Origin: Eubacteriaceae bacterium
Lineage (GTDB): Bacteria; Bacillota; Clostridia; Eubacteriales; Eubacteriaceae
Assembly: GCA_012522805.1 (NCBI GenBank)
Contig: JAAYJS010000008.1
Span: forward strand, 1-54,087
Length of the DNA: 54,087 nt
Direction: 5' to 3'
The notes beneath the pieces were generated by a model that saw only the letters and a list, made by a program, of their open reading frames with translations, had not been told where the DNA came from and did no database searches. Shown piece by piece: positions 19,444 through 28,035 of the stretch; position 1 is the stretch's first letter; every line of letters begins with the position of its first letter. Both the position numbers and the translations under genes were made by a program.

Positions 19444-20424
19444 ATGGCTCATGATTTCCAGAACTTTGATAATGCCCTACTCAAAGATTTCGGCGGATAT
19501 CTGTTAAGCATTAAAGGGCTTTCAATTAATACCGTTAATTCCTATCTCTACGACTTGTTGGTGTACTTCAGGTATTTAAAAGTTCGTTACGCCATGGTAC
19601 CGGATAAACTGCCCTTTGAAAGTATTACTGTCGAAGATGTCGACACCGACTTACTCTCCGAGATTACGATAACGGATTTATACGGTTTTGTTTCTTACAC
19701 TGCGACACACTTACGTAATACAGCTTTTGGTCGTACACGTAAAATTTCTGCCCTCGGAGCTTTTTATGATTATATGTGTGATAAACGAAATTTGTTGCCA
19801 TCCAACCCCATCTTGGAACTGGAGCGACCGCGCTTGCAAAAGCGTTTACCTGTTTACCTTAGCTTAGAGGAATCCATACAATTGCTGAAAAGCATTGAAG
19901 GTCGCAACCGAGTTCGGGATTACGCCATCATTACTTTGTTTCTAAATTGCGGGTTGCGGCTGTCCGAATTGACCAACATTAAAATGACGGACATCAAAGG
20001 CGATACTTTAAAAGTAATCGGCAAAGGTAACAAAGAAAGGACCATTTATTTAAACGAAGCTTCTCAAGCCGCTTTGAAACAATATTTAGAAATTAGAAAA
20101 CAAAAAAAAGTTCACAACGTCCCCTATTTATTTTTATCAGAACAAAACAATCCAATATCCAACCGTGCTGTGCAACATGCGGTCAAAAAGCACATTCGCG
20201 CAGCGAAACTGGATGATTCAAAAATATCTGTACATAAACTTCGCCATACGGCGGCCACTTTGATGTACCAATACAGCGATACCGATATCCGCGCCCTGCA
20301 ACAGATCCTCGGACATGAAAATATAGCTACGACGGAAATTTATACGCACATCGACGATGCCAGACTTCGAGATGCCGTAGCACTGAACCCTCTTGCACAC
20401 ATCCAACCACCAAAAACTGAATAA
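19444..20424 (+). CDS. XerC/XerD-family tyrosine recombinase
   Basis: 326-residue site-specific recombinase with an N-terminal SAM-like core-binding domain (residues 8-130) and a C-terminal catalytic domain carrying the full set: Arg in NCGLRLSEL, Lys in GKGNKER, H-x-x-R in HKLRHTAATL, His in ILGHENIATTEIYTH and the nucleophile Tyr in that same segment. It is slightly longer than XerC/D (about 300), nearer to single-protein Xer enzymes such as XerS. It stands alone between two hairpins, with no phage genes nearby, so a chromosome-dimer resolution role is plausible. GAGGTG at 19431-19436 sets the start. Confidence 0.9.
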   Translation: MAHDFQNFDNALLKDFGGYLLSIKGLSINTVNSYLYDLLVYFRYLKVRYAMVPDKLPFESITVEDVDTDLLSEITITDLYGFVSYTATHLRNTAFGRTRKISALGAFYDYMCDKRNLLPSNPILELERPRLQKRLPVYLSLEESIQLLKSIEGRNRVRDYAIITLFLNCGLRLSELTNIKMTDIKGDTLKVIGKGNKERTIYLNEASQAALKQYLEIRKQKKVHNVPYLFLSEQNNPISNRAVQHAVKKHIRAAKLDDSKISVHKLRHTAATLMYQYSDTDIRALQQILGHENIATTEIYTHIDDARLRDAVALNPLAHIQPPKTE

Positions 20425-20449
20425 ATAAGAAGAATACTTATTCTGGTAT

Positions 20450-20500
20450 AAAACCAAAGCCCATCATTTATAGGCATTCAAATGATGGGCTTTGGTTTTT
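20450..20500. terminator. bidirectional terminator between xer and rnhB
   Basis: 20-bp stem: 20450-20469 pairs with 20480-20499 (core CCAAAGCCCATCATTT with its complement), 10-nt loop, A-run before and T-run after. It serves both converging genes. Confidence 0.9.
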
Positions 20501-20529
20501 AAACTTTATTAAAATTGTTCATAACAATC

Positions 20530-21696
20530 TTAGTAATAGATGCTGGTCGAAAAAGCATTGGGGTAATGTTTATAAGAGTAGTTTTCTTTCATCACATCGC
20601 CGACAATTTCAATAATATCGAAGCGTATGGGCGGATGTTGAAGATTTTTTTTAATTAAATAGCTCAAAGCGGTTTTTATGATCTTATTTTGCTTAGTTTT
20701 ATCGACAAACTCTCCAGGATGGCCATAATTCGTGTTTTTACGGGTTTTCACTTCTGTGAATACATAAACCCCTTGGTGATGAGAAATAATGTCTATTTCT
20801 CCGGATTTTTCAGTGTAATTTTTTTCTAAAACAAGATGACCTTTGTTTTTTAGTATTTTTGCAGCGATTTCCTCCGCACGGTTGCCAATCGCCTTATTCA
20901 GCCTTTTATTTTCGATCGGTCCTCGGACAATATTTTTTATAAAGGATTTTCTATGAATTGGACAAGGCCCATAAGTTTTAAGGGCTTGTATGTGCTTTTG
21001 GGTCCCGTAACCTTTGTTGGATGCAAAATCGTATTCCGGATAAAGATCATGATAGTCAACCATGAGTTTGTCTCGATACTCCTTTGCAATGATGCTCGCT
21101 GCTGCAATACTGTAACAGCGCTCATCCCCTTTAATCATAACCGATTTTGGAATTGTCGGATGATCGTCCAGAGTCACGGCATCGATTAAGAGATAATCTG
21201 CCTGAGTTTTTAAATGAGATACAGCTTGAGCCATCCCTCTCTTAGTCGCTTGTAAAATATTGATTCTATCGATCGTCCTTGGATTGACTTCGCAAATAGC
21301 ATAAGATACCGCGTCTTCCAATATGCGCTTTGTCAAGCTTTTGCGTTTTTCGTGGGATAACTTTTTTGAATCGTCGATGCCGATTATTTTAGAATCCGTC
21401 TTCATGATGATGGCCGCAATGACTAAAGGACCTGCCAGCGGTCCTCTTCCTACTTCATCGATACCACAGACGGATTTGTAACCCTCTTGATTGAGATTGA
21501 CTTCCATGGACTTTAGAGCCATCAATTTATCTTGAAGGGCCTCTTCTTTGGATATTTTTCGTTCTTCTCGAAGGACGAGTTTTTCAACAGTTTTTCGAGT
21601 GTCCTTTTCTTTGAGTTCTGTTAAGACCTTTCTTTTTTCTTCGCCGGAAAGCGTTTTTAGCAGTGATTTGATTTTATTAACTGTCAAAGCATGCAT
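20530..21696 (-). CDS. rnhB: ribonuclease HII fused to YraN-family (UPF0102) nuclease-like domain
   Basis: 388 residues. Residues 1-75 resemble the Bacillus RnhB N-terminal extension. RNase HII follows with the GIDEVGRGPLAGPL active-site motif (near 79-92), DDSKKLS, and the later DAVTLDD and SIAAASIIAK segments; it removes RNA from RNA-DNA hybrids. After the usual RNase HII end (HRKSF, near 268) a short linker leads into a full YraN domain: GNRAEEIAAK, the PD-(D/E)xK-like SGEIDIIS...FTEVKTRK. The two are normally separate, neighbouring genes. The start overlaps rbgA by 13 bp, with AAAGGA about 13 bp upstream. Last gene of the superoperon. Confidence 0.93.
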   Translation of the reverse strand: MHALTVNKIKSLLKTLSGEEKRKVLTELKEKDTRKTVEKLVLREERKISKEEALQDKLMALKSMEVNLNQEGYKSVCGIDEVGRGPLAGPLVIAAIIMKTDSKIIGIDDSKKLSHEKRKSLTKRILEDAVSYAICEVNPRTIDRINILQATKRGMAQAVSHLKTQADYLLIDAVTLDDHPTIPKSVMIKGDERCYSIAAASIIAKEYRDKLMVDYHDLYPEYDFASNKGYGTQKHIQALKTYGPCPIHRKSFIKNIVRGPIENKRLNKAIGNRAEEIAAKILKNKGHLVLEKNYTEKSGEIDIISHHQGVYVFTEVKTRKNTNYGHPGEFVDKTKQNKIIKTALSYLIKKNLQHPPIRFDIIEIVGDVMKENYSYKHYPNAFSTSIYY

Positions 21697-22544
21697 GGCT
21701 CAGTTGATCCTTTAACCTTCTCAATCGTGATCGGTCCGAGTTTTCCATCTTTAAAATCTTTTAAAATAGTGTCGGCAGTTCGAGCATAATCGTAGTCTCC
21801 ACCCCTTATAAGAAAGCGACGAATCGATGCGATCGCCTCCATCAGCATAATCGTTTTTTCATTTAATATTTTTGGGTCCAATTGATAAGCTTCGATTAAA
21901 CGTTGCGAATAATTTTTATGGAGAAATAGCAAGAGTTCAAAAGCTAAATTTTCTTTTTCATAAATTGTATCTTTGATAGATCCAATCCATGCTAAGCGCA
22001 TACCTACTTTTGGATCTTCAAATTTTGGCCACAACAAGCCGGGAGTATCCAATAGTAGGATCTTTTCATCAATTTTAACCCATTGGTTGACCTTGGTGAC
22101 ACCGGGCTTGTTGCCGATAACAGTTTTTTTCTTTCCCGATAAGAGATTGATCACTGAGCTTTTTCCAACATTAGGTATACCACAAATTAAACAACGTTTT
22201 TGGTTTGATTTCGTTTTAAGTTGACGAATTTGAGATAGGAGTTTCTTTTTATCCCGTGGGTTGTGAATTGAAAAAGCCATAGGGTAAGTGTGCTTATCTT
22301 CACGTTTTATCTTATCGATCCATTGATTTGTTTCGCCTTCATCGGCTAAATCTGCTTTGTTTAATAATAAAATGTGTTTTTTATTACCGATTAAAGATTC
22401 AATACTTGGATTTTTTGAAGAGATTGGAATGCGCGCATCGACAATTTCAATAACGATATCTATGAGTTTAAGTTGTTCTTTAATTTTTTTAAAGGCTTTG
22501 GCCATATGGCCGGGATACCATTGTATTGAAGAAGTTTGATTCAT
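21684..22544 (-). CDS. rbgA: ribosome biogenesis GTPase RbgA (YlqF)
   Basis: Circularly permuted GTPase needed for late 50S subunit assembly. 286 residues with G4 LNKADLAD before G1 GIPNVGKSSVINLLSGK and G3 DTPGLLWP, which is the permuted order, and the W-Y-P-G-H-M-A-K N-terminus. It starts directly after the lepB stop and overlaps rnhB, as in many Bacillota. Confidence 0.95.
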   Translation of the reverse strand: MNQTSSIQWYPGHMAKAFKKIKEQLKLIDIVIEIVDARIPISSKNPSIESLIGNKKHILLLNKADLADEGETNQWIDKIKREDKHTYPMAFSIHNPRDKKKLLSQIRQLKTKSNQKRCLICGIPNVGKSSVINLLSGKKKTVIGNKPGVTKVNQWVKIDEKILLLDTPGLLWPKFEDPKVGMRLAWIGSIKDTIYEKENLAFELLLFLHKNYSQRLIEAYQLDPKILNEKTIMLMEAIASIRRFLIRGGDYDYARTADTILKDFKDGKLGPITIEKVKGSTEPCML

Positions 22545-23072
22545 TTATAACTTTCCTGCATGAGAGAGTGGGAGCATCCGAAAAACAACTTTGCCAATGA
22601 TGGCCGATCGGTTGACAAATCCTAAGGAAGGTGACCGACTGTCAGAACTGTGTGCTCGATTATCCCCCATAACAAAATATGAATTGTCCGGTACAGTCGT
22701 TAGAGGAAAATCCGGATAGGGTTCATCATTAATATAGGATTCGGTTAAAGCTTTACCATTTCTGTATACGACGTTATCTACGATTTCTAGGGTATCTCCG
22801 CTTTTTCCAATGACACGTTTCACATATTCTACGTTTTGTTTGTAATGTAAAATTACAATATCTCCATAATCCGGCTCGTTTAAAAAATAAGTAAACTTTG
22901 AAACAATTAAGCGATCTCCTCCATCTAAAGTCGGATACATGGATTGACCATCCACATAGGCAAAATCAAAAATAAAGAATTTGATGACAAATGCAACGAT
23001 TATTGCAAAGCTGATAGATTGTACCCATTCTTTTACTTCAGATTTTTTATTGATAGTATTTTTACCTTCCAT
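22545..23072 (-). CDS. lepB: signal peptidase I
   Basis: Membrane-bound protease that removes signal peptides from exported proteins. 175 residues: one N-terminal membrane helix (about residues 17-37), catalytic Ser44 in DGQSMYPTL, catalytic Lys85 in YVKRVIGKSGD, and the MGDNRAHSSDSR box. This is the normal size for the Gram-positive type with a single anchor. It abuts rbgA without a gap. Confidence 0.95.
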   Translation of the reverse strand: MEGKNTINKKSEVKEWVQSISFAIIVAFVIKFFIFDFAYVDGQSMYPTLDGGDRLIVSKFTYFLNEPDYGDIVILHYKQNVEYVKRVIGKSGDTLEIVDNVVYRNGKALTESYINDEPYPDFPLTTVPDNSYFVMGDNRAHSSDSRSPSLGFVNRSAIIGKVVFRMLPLSHAGKL

Positions 23073-23102
23073 CGTTGTTTTCTTTCTGTACTTTTAAGTT
23101 CA

Positions 23103-23131
23103 ATACAAAGAAAGAGCCTGAAAAGGCTCTT
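23103..23131 (-). terminator. weak terminator between rplS and lepB
   Basis: On the minus strand AAGAGCC (23131-23125), six-base loop, GGCTCTT (23118-23112), then a short T-rich tail. The tail is poor, so partial read-through into lepB is likely. Confidence 0.6.
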
Positions 23132-23134
23132 AAC

Positions 23135-23482
23135 TTAACGTCTTTCTTTAACTTTCGTTGCTTTACCGATCCGGTCGCGGATATAATGTAAGCGAGCGCG
23201 TCTGACTTTACCACGTCTAACCACTTCGACCTTTTCAATTTTTGGTGAATGAATCGGAAAAGTTCTTTCAACACCGATACCATAAGATATTTTCCTGACT
23301 GTAAAGGTTTCACTGATGCCGCCATTTTGTTTCTTTAGCACCACACCTTCAAAAATCTGGATTCTTTCTCTCTTGCCTTCGACAACTTTGAAGTGAACTC
23401 TAACGGTATCACCTACATCGAATTTTGGTTTTTCGGTTTTCATGTTGTCTTGGTCGATTTTTCTAATGATTTCTATATTCAT
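23135..23482 (-). CDS. rplS: 50S ribosomal protein L19
   Basis: 115-residue ribosomal protein at the subunit interface. Conserved [26 protein letters not shown] and the basic [15 protein letters not shown]-terminus are present. The frame extends upstream, but the ATG at 23482, preceded by AAAGGAGG, gives the normal N-terminus; the longer version is rejected. Confidence 0.97.
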   Translation of the reverse strand: MNIEIIRKIDQDNMKTEKPKFDVGDTVRVHFKVVEGKRERIQIFEGVVLKKQNGGISETFTVRKISYGIGVERTFPIHSPKIEKVEVVRRGKVRRARLHYIRDRIGKATKVKERR

Positions 23483-23564
23483 GATCGTAACCTCCTTTAC
23501 AGTAATTGCCTGTTCATATCTCATAATCGGATAGAGGAACAACAGCATACCTAAATAGTATACC

Positions 23565-24260
23565 TTAATGTTTGTTTTTAGACAAGTACTTTTTGTATAA
23601 ATCCGGACGTATTTGAACAGTTTTTTCGATGGATTGTTTCAATCGCCATTCTTTAATTTGTCCATGATTGCCGGACAACAATATTTCCGGTACCTGCATT
23701 CCTTCAAATTCTCTTGGTCTCGTATATTGAGGGTATTCCAAAAGGTTTTCGTTGAAGGATTCATCCTCTAAACTCTCCGGATTTCCTAAATAGCCTTTCA
23801 AATGTCTGCAAACACTGTCACAAATAATGAGAGCAGCCAATTCTCCACCAGTTAAAATATAGTCTCCTACACTTAGTTCATAGTCCACATAAGCGTCTAT
23901 AATACGTTGATCGATACCTTCATAGCGACCACAAATTAAGATGAGTCCGGGATAAGCTGAAAGATCAGAACTTGTTTTTTGTTTGTAGGTGCTGCCTCCG
24001 GATGAAAGATAGATAACCGGATATTTTTCTCTTTCAGGGATACTTTTGAGTGCATCGATAATGGGTTGGGGTGTCATGACCATACCGGCTCCCCCACCGA
24101 AGGGGTAATCGTCCACCCGTTTATGTTTATCCTGAGAGAAATCTCGAATGTTCAAAACTTCATAGTCGATAATGCCTTCTTTTAAGCCTTTTTCCATCAA
24201 ACTTTCCTTAAAATAGGCATGGATCATCTCGGGAAAAAGAGTTAAAAAATAAAATTTCAT
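23565..24260 (-). CDS. trmD: tRNA (guanine-37-N1)-methyltransferase
   Basis: SPOUT-fold methylase that makes m1G37 and prevents frameshifting. 231 residues with F-L-T-L-F-P-E-M at the N-terminus, [23 protein letters not shown] and [12 protein letters not shown] knot motifs. It overlaps rimM by 4 bp (ATGA). Confidence 0.96.
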   Translation of the reverse strand: MKFYFLTLFPEMIHAYFKESLMEKGLKEGIIDYEVLNIRDFSQDKHKRVDDYPFGGGAGMVMTPQPIIDALKSIPEREKYPVIYLSSGGSTYKQKTSSDLSAYPGLILICGRYEGIDQRIIDAYVDYELSVGDYILTGGELAALIICDSVCRHLKGYLGNPESLEDESFNENLLEYPQYTRPREFEGMQVPEILLSGNHGQIKEWRLKQSIEKTVQIRPDLYKKYLSKNKH

Positions 24261-24784
24261 AATGCGTAGAATTCCTCGGGTATTTCCGAAAGTATCATTT
24301 GATTGGCGACATCAATTTCTTTAAAATACACGTCTCGAAAGGGAACAAAAATAATTTTACCATTCTCTAAGCGTATTTCTATGTTGTTAACGGTTCCGGT
24401 AGTCTGAATGACATCCACAACGGTTCCTATGGTCTTTTGACTGGAATCACATACCTTTATTCCGATCAGATCTGCTATGAAAAACTCATCTTCCTCTAGA
24501 TCAACCGCTTCTTCGCGAGTAATTTTAATGAAAGCTTGCCTCAAAGCTTGGCTTTCATCTCTGGAGTCGATCGTTTCGAATTTTATCAGCACCAAACCTT
24601 TGTGCAATCTAACGCCTTCAATCGTATAAAGATGTTCTTTTTTGTTCTTATCTTCGACAAAAACTTCTTTCAAGTCAAAGAAACGTTTGGGGTCATCGGT
24701 CAAAGGTTGGACTTTTACTTCTCCACGAACTCCGTGTACCCCTTGAATGAGTCCAATGGTCATTTTTTTCTTGTTCATAATCAT
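24257..24784 (-). CDS. rimM: ribosome maturation factor RimM
   Basis: 16S rRNA processing factor that binds S19 during 30S assembly. 175 residues with G-x-x-Q-G-V-H-G-V-R-G-E at the N-terminus and a PRC-barrel C-terminal domain (DLIGIKVCDSS...FVPFRDVYFKEID). The start region lacks a clear ribosome binding site; ATGs at 24784 and 24778 are both possible. A terminator hairpin lies directly upstream, so rimM-trmD may be expressed below the upstream genes. Confidence 0.93.
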   Translation of the reverse strand: MIMNKKKMTIGLIQGVHGVRGEVKVQPLTDDPKRFFDLKEVFVEDKNKKEHLYTIEGVRLHKGLVLIKFETIDSRDESQALRQAFIKITREEAVDLEEDEFFIADLIGIKVCDSSQKTIGTVVDVIQTTGTVNNIEIRLENGKIIFVPFRDVYFKEIDVANQMILSEIPEEFYAL

Positions 24785-24790
24785 AAAAAG

Positions 24791-24823
24791 TAAAAAAGGA
24801 TTCGCGACATTTATCCCGAATCC
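24791..24823 (-). terminator. internal terminator between khpA and rimM
   Basis: On the minus strand GGATTCG (24823-24817), 12-nt loop, CGAATCC (24804-24798), followed by TTTTTT. No promoter is obvious after it, so it is likely an attenuator within the superoperon. Confidence 0.75.
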
Positions 24824-24829
24824 ATGAAA

Positions 24830-25060
24830 TTAATCCACTATCTCTAATGAGACATGCTTATCCTCTTTGGTAGCGGAAGCTTTAAGCACCGTTCGAATCG
24901 CTTTGGCTATTCTGCCTTGTCGTCCGATGACCTTTCCCATGTCAGAGCTTGCGACTTTAAGTTCCAACTGGATTTTGTTGTCTTCATCGGTTTCAGTGAC
25001 GATGACTTGGTCCGGGTTGTCCACTAAAGCTTTGGCTATGATATTTACTAATTGTTTCAT
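24830..25060 (-). CDS. khpA: KH-domain RNA-binding protein KhpA
   Basis: 76-residue single KH domain with the GKVIGRQGRIAKAIRTVL loop that contacts RNA. KhpA-type proteins bind many RNAs, often with KhpB, and affect division and elongation in streptococci and related genera. It sits between rpsP and rimM, its usual position in Bacillota. Confidence 0.93.
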   Translation of the reverse strand: MKQLVNIIAKALVDNPDQVIVTETDEDNKIQLELKVASSDMGKVIGRQGRIAKAIRTVLKASATKEDKHVSLEIVD

Positions 25061-25078
25061 GGAAAAACCTTTTGCTTA

Positions 25079-25321
25079 TTAAAGAATATTTTGTTTTTTC
25101 AAAAGAGCTTTAACCGTATCGGTAGGTTTTGCACCATTGCCCAACCATTTCTTGATAGCTTCGTCTTCTAATTTTAACTCGATTGGATCTGTGCAGGGGT
25201 TGTAATAACCAACCTCTTCAATGAAACGACCATTTCTTGGCGCTCTTTCATCTGCTACAACGATTCTATAAAAAGGATTCTTCTTTTTACCCATTCTTTT
25301 CATTCTAATTTTTACTGCCAT
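25079..25321 (-). CDS. rpsP: 30S ribosomal protein S16
   Basis: 80-residue small subunit protein: [11 protein letters not shown] at the N-terminus, [20 protein letters not shown] and the GYYNPCTDP segment. GGAGG precedes the ATG. It is followed by khpA after 18 bp. Confidence 0.97.
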   Translation of the reverse strand: MAVKIRMKRMGKKKNPFYRIVVADERAPRNGRFIEEVGYYNPCTDPIELKLEDEAIKKWLGNGAKPTDTVKALLKKQNIL

Positions 25322-25352
25322 AAAGTCCTCCTAATATTGTGTTTTTTATTTA

Positions 25353-26690
25353 TTACATAAAAGGCAGTTTAAAACGGCCTTTTTTTGCCTTAGTTGTATT
25401 GGTCATCTGCTTGAGCATTTTCTTGGATTGCTCAAAATTCTTCATCAATCGGTTAATGTCGGAAACGGTTGTACCGCTACCTGTTGCGATTCTTTTACGA
25501 CGGCTACCATTGATGAGATGGGGCTTTGCTCTTTCTTCCATGGTCATGGATTGGATGATCGCTTCACTTTTAACGAGATAATCTTCTGAAAAATCCATAC
25601 CTTTTAAGGCTTTTTTGTTGATGCCGGGCATCATCTCCAAAAGCTCCGTCATAGATCCCATTTCCTTGAGTTGTTCCAATTGATCTAAAAAATCGTTAAA
25701 ATCAAAGTCTTGGGTTCTTAATTTAGCTTCCAACGCCTTGGCTTTCTCTTCATCGATGGAACTTTGAGCCCTGTCGATGAGAGACAGTACATCGCCCATA
25801 CCCAAAATCCGAGATGCCATGCGGTCGGGGTAAAATAACTCGATATCCGATAGCTTTTCGCCGGTTCCAATAAAACGGATACTCTTTCCTGTCGTGTAAG
25901 CGATGGACATAGCGGCACCACCACGGGTATCGCCGTCTAATTTTGTTAAAACGACACCGGTGATATCCAGTAGATCATCGAACTCCTTTGCGACATTAAC
26001 GGATTCTTGACCGGTCATACCATCTACAACCAACAACACTTCCGTTGGTTGTATCAAGTCTTTGATATCATTTAATTCCGTCATCAAGCTCTGATCAATT
26101 TGCAAACGTCCCGCTGTATCCACAATGACCAAATCGTGATGATTTTGTTTGGCAAAGTCCAAAGCTTTCTGTGCAATTTCTCGTGGGTCTGCTTCTGTAC
26201 CCATTTCAAAAACAGGTATTTCCAGTTCTTTACCCAAAATTTTGAGTTGTTCCACTGCAGCCGGTCTATACACATCGCAAGCGACCAACAATGGGGATAA
26301 TTTTTTTTCTTTTCGCAATAAATTGGCAATTTTACCGGTCGTTGTGGTTTTACCCGTTCCCTGTAGTCCCACCATCAAAAAAATATTTGTTTGGGAAGAG
26401 TCCACATCCATCTTTTCAATTTCACCGCCGAGTAAACTGACCATTTCATTGTGAACAATTTTTATGAATTGCTGCCCAGGTGTTAGAGATTTTAATACAT
26501 CTTCACCCAGAGCGCGTTCAGATACGGCCTTGGTAAATTGTTTAACAACTTTAAAGTTGACATCGGCTTCCAACAAAGCCAGTCTGATTTCTCTACTAAC
26601 GGCTTTGATGTCTGTCTCGGATAATTTGCCTTTGCGCCTTAATCCAGCGAAAATATCTTGAAATTTTTCATTTAAACTTTCAAATATCAT
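25353..26690 (-). CDS. ffh: signal recognition particle protein Ffh
   Basis: SRP GTPase that binds signal sequences on translating ribosomes. 445 residues: N domain, G domain with GLQGTGKTTTTGK (near residue 108), DTAGRLQID, TKLDGDTRGGAA, then a methionine-rich M domain (from about 330) with the SRP RNA-binding segment near residue 405 (INGSRRKRIATGSG). It pairs with FtsY upstream; ylxM is adjacent. Confidence 0.97.
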   Translation of the reverse strand: MIFESLNEKFQDIFAGLRRKGKLSETDIKAVSREIRLALLEADVNFKVVKQFTKAVSERALGEDVLKSLTPGQQFIKIVHNEMVSLLGGEIEKMDVDSSQTNIFLMVGLQGTGKTTTTGKIANLLRKEKKLSPLLVACDVYRPAAVEQLKILGKELEIPVFEMGTEADPREIAQKALDFAKQNHHDLVIVDTAGRLQIDQSLMTELNDIKDLIQPTEVLLVVDGMTGQESVNVAKEFDDLLDITGVVLTKLDGDTRGGAAMSIAYTTGKSIRFIGTGEKLSDIELFYPDRMASRILGMGDVLSLIDRAQSSIDEEKAKALEAKLRTQDFDFNDFLDQLEQLKEMGSMTELLEMMPGINKKALKGMDFSEDYLVKSEAIIQSMTMEERAKPHLINGSRRKRIATGSGTTVSDINRLMKNFEQSKKMLKQMTNTTKAKKGRFKLPFM

Positions 26691-26697
26691 CTTAATC

Positions 26698-27057
26698 CTA
26701 GTAACTTTCTTCTATACGTATGAGTATAGATTCCAATGCTTCCAAGTCGTTTTGTGCATGAAAGCTTGAGCTCAAATTGTCTTTTATTTTCTTCAATAAA
26801 TCTAGGGCATGGATCAGGGCTTGTTTATTTTCGAAATGTCTGTCCAAAAGATGCAACTTGCTTTCGTAGTTCATCATAATGCTTTTAGACCGTTTGTAAG
26901 AGTCGTAAACACCTTGACGGGTTACATCGATCAAATCTCCTATTTCGGATAGGCCATAGTCTTCGTTATAATAATAATTTAAAATCTCTCTTTGCTTTTC
27001 CGTCAACAAATCTCCATAAAAGTCATACAAAAGTCTTTCTTTTACTTTATCGTCCAT
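26698..27057 (-). CDS. ylxM: YlxM-family helix-turn-helix protein
   Basis: 119-residue protein with a sigma-70-region-4-like helix-turn-helix (L-T-E-K-Q-R-E-I-L-N-Y-Y, E-I-G-D-L-I-D-V-T-R-Q-G-V-Y-D). YlxM proteins lie upstream of ffh in Bacillota and are thought to modulate SRP. It starts a sub-operon with its own promoter and ends 7 bp before ffh. Confidence 0.9.
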   Translation of the reverse strand: MDDKVKERLLYDFYGDLLTEKQREILNYYYNEDYGLSEIGDLIDVTRQGVYDSYKRSKSIMMNYESKLHLLDRHFENKQALIHALDLLKKIKDNLSSSFHAQNDLEALESILIRIEESY

Positions 27058-27099
27058 TTTTGCCCCATTCGTAAAGCTAAACGACTTGACACACTAGTT

Positions 27100-27128
27100 A
27101 TTTTAATCATAGTTTGTTATTTTGTCAA
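27100..27128 (-). promoter_or_regulatory. promoter for ylxM-ffh
   Basis: On the minus strand TTGACA (27128-27123), 17-bp spacer, TAAAAT (27105-27100). It gives the downstream genes a supply independent of the main superoperon promoter. Confidence 0.75.
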
Positions 27129-27135
27129 GCTATTT

Positions 27136-28035
27136 TTAACCAAAGAGTAAAGAAATAAATGTACTCGGTTCGAATTCGATCAGGTCGTTGGCACCTTCGC
27201 CAATACCGATGTATTCGATCGGAATAGACAATTCATTTAAAATGGGGACGACCACCCCACCCTTCGCAGTTCCATCCATCTTTGTAATAATAATACCGCT
27301 GATGTCTATGGCTTCATTAAAGGTTTTCGCTTGGTTTACGGCATTTTGCCCCGTCGTCGCATCTAATACGAGTAGATGGTGTTTATGAAAACCTTCACCC
27401 TCTCTGTCGATGATCCGTTTCATTTTTTCTAATTCTTTCATCAAATTGACCTTGTTGTGTAGACGTCCGGCGGTATCGCAGATAACAATATCTGTTTTTC
27501 GTGCTCTGGCAGCTTGAATGGCATCGAAGAGTACTGAGGAGGGATCTGCCCCTTGAGCACTCTTAACGATATCCACACCGATTCGTTGCGACCAAGTGTC
27601 CAATTGTTCGTTCGCCGCAGCTCGGAAAGTATCCCCCGCTACGACCATTACAGATAAATCTTGGTTTTTGTAGATACTTGCCAATTTGGCAATAGATGTT
27701 GTCTTACCTACACCGTTAACCCCCACCACCAAAAGGATGGCCGGAGTTTGTAAGGGTACAATCGGTAAATTAACCATGTCGCTGATAATTTGTCTGAGCT
27801 CGGTGGTAACTTCTTCTTTTCTTTTGATGCTTTTTTCTTTAAGGTTTTTGCGTAAGGTTTCGACAATTTCCAGAGTTGTGTCCATACCGAAGTCTGCCAG
27901 CAGCAAGGTTTCTTCCAATTCTTCGAAAAAATCTTCATCGTATTCTTTAGCAGTCAACGCGTTGTTGACTGAGCTTACAAAACTTTCAGTTGTTTTTGAA
28001 AGTTTATCTTTCATGCGTTCATATAGCGATTCCAT
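27136..28035 (-). CDS. ftsY: SRP receptor FtsY
   Basis: GTPase that docks SRP-ribosome complexes at the membrane. 299 residues with a short N domain and G domain motifs GVNGVGKTTSIAKLA (near 109), DTAGRLHNK, TKMDGTAKGG and GIGEGANDL. It lacks a long acidic N-terminal A domain, as is usual in Gram-positives. The start overlaps the 3' end of smc by 17 bp. Confidence 0.96.
   Translation of the reverse strand: MESLYERMKDKLSKTTESFVSSVNNALTAKEYDEDFFEELEETLLLADFGMDTTLEIVETLRKNLKEKSIKRKEEVTTELRQIISDMVNLPIVPLQTPAILLVVGVNGVGKTTSIAKLASIYKNQDLSVMVVAGDTFRAAANEQLDTWSQRIGVDIVKSAQGADPSSVLFDAIQAARARKTDIVICDTAGRLHNKVNLMKELEKMKRIIDREGEGFHKHHLLVLDATTGQNAVNQAKTFNEAIDISGIIITKMDGTAKGGVVVPILNELSIPIEYIGIGEGANDLIEFEPSTFISLLFG

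Noticed and set aside
27085-27129. Inverted TTGACA elements around the ylxM promoter as a divergent promoter pair
   Set aside because: The plus-strand copy has only a weak CATAGT -10 and no gene in front of it.
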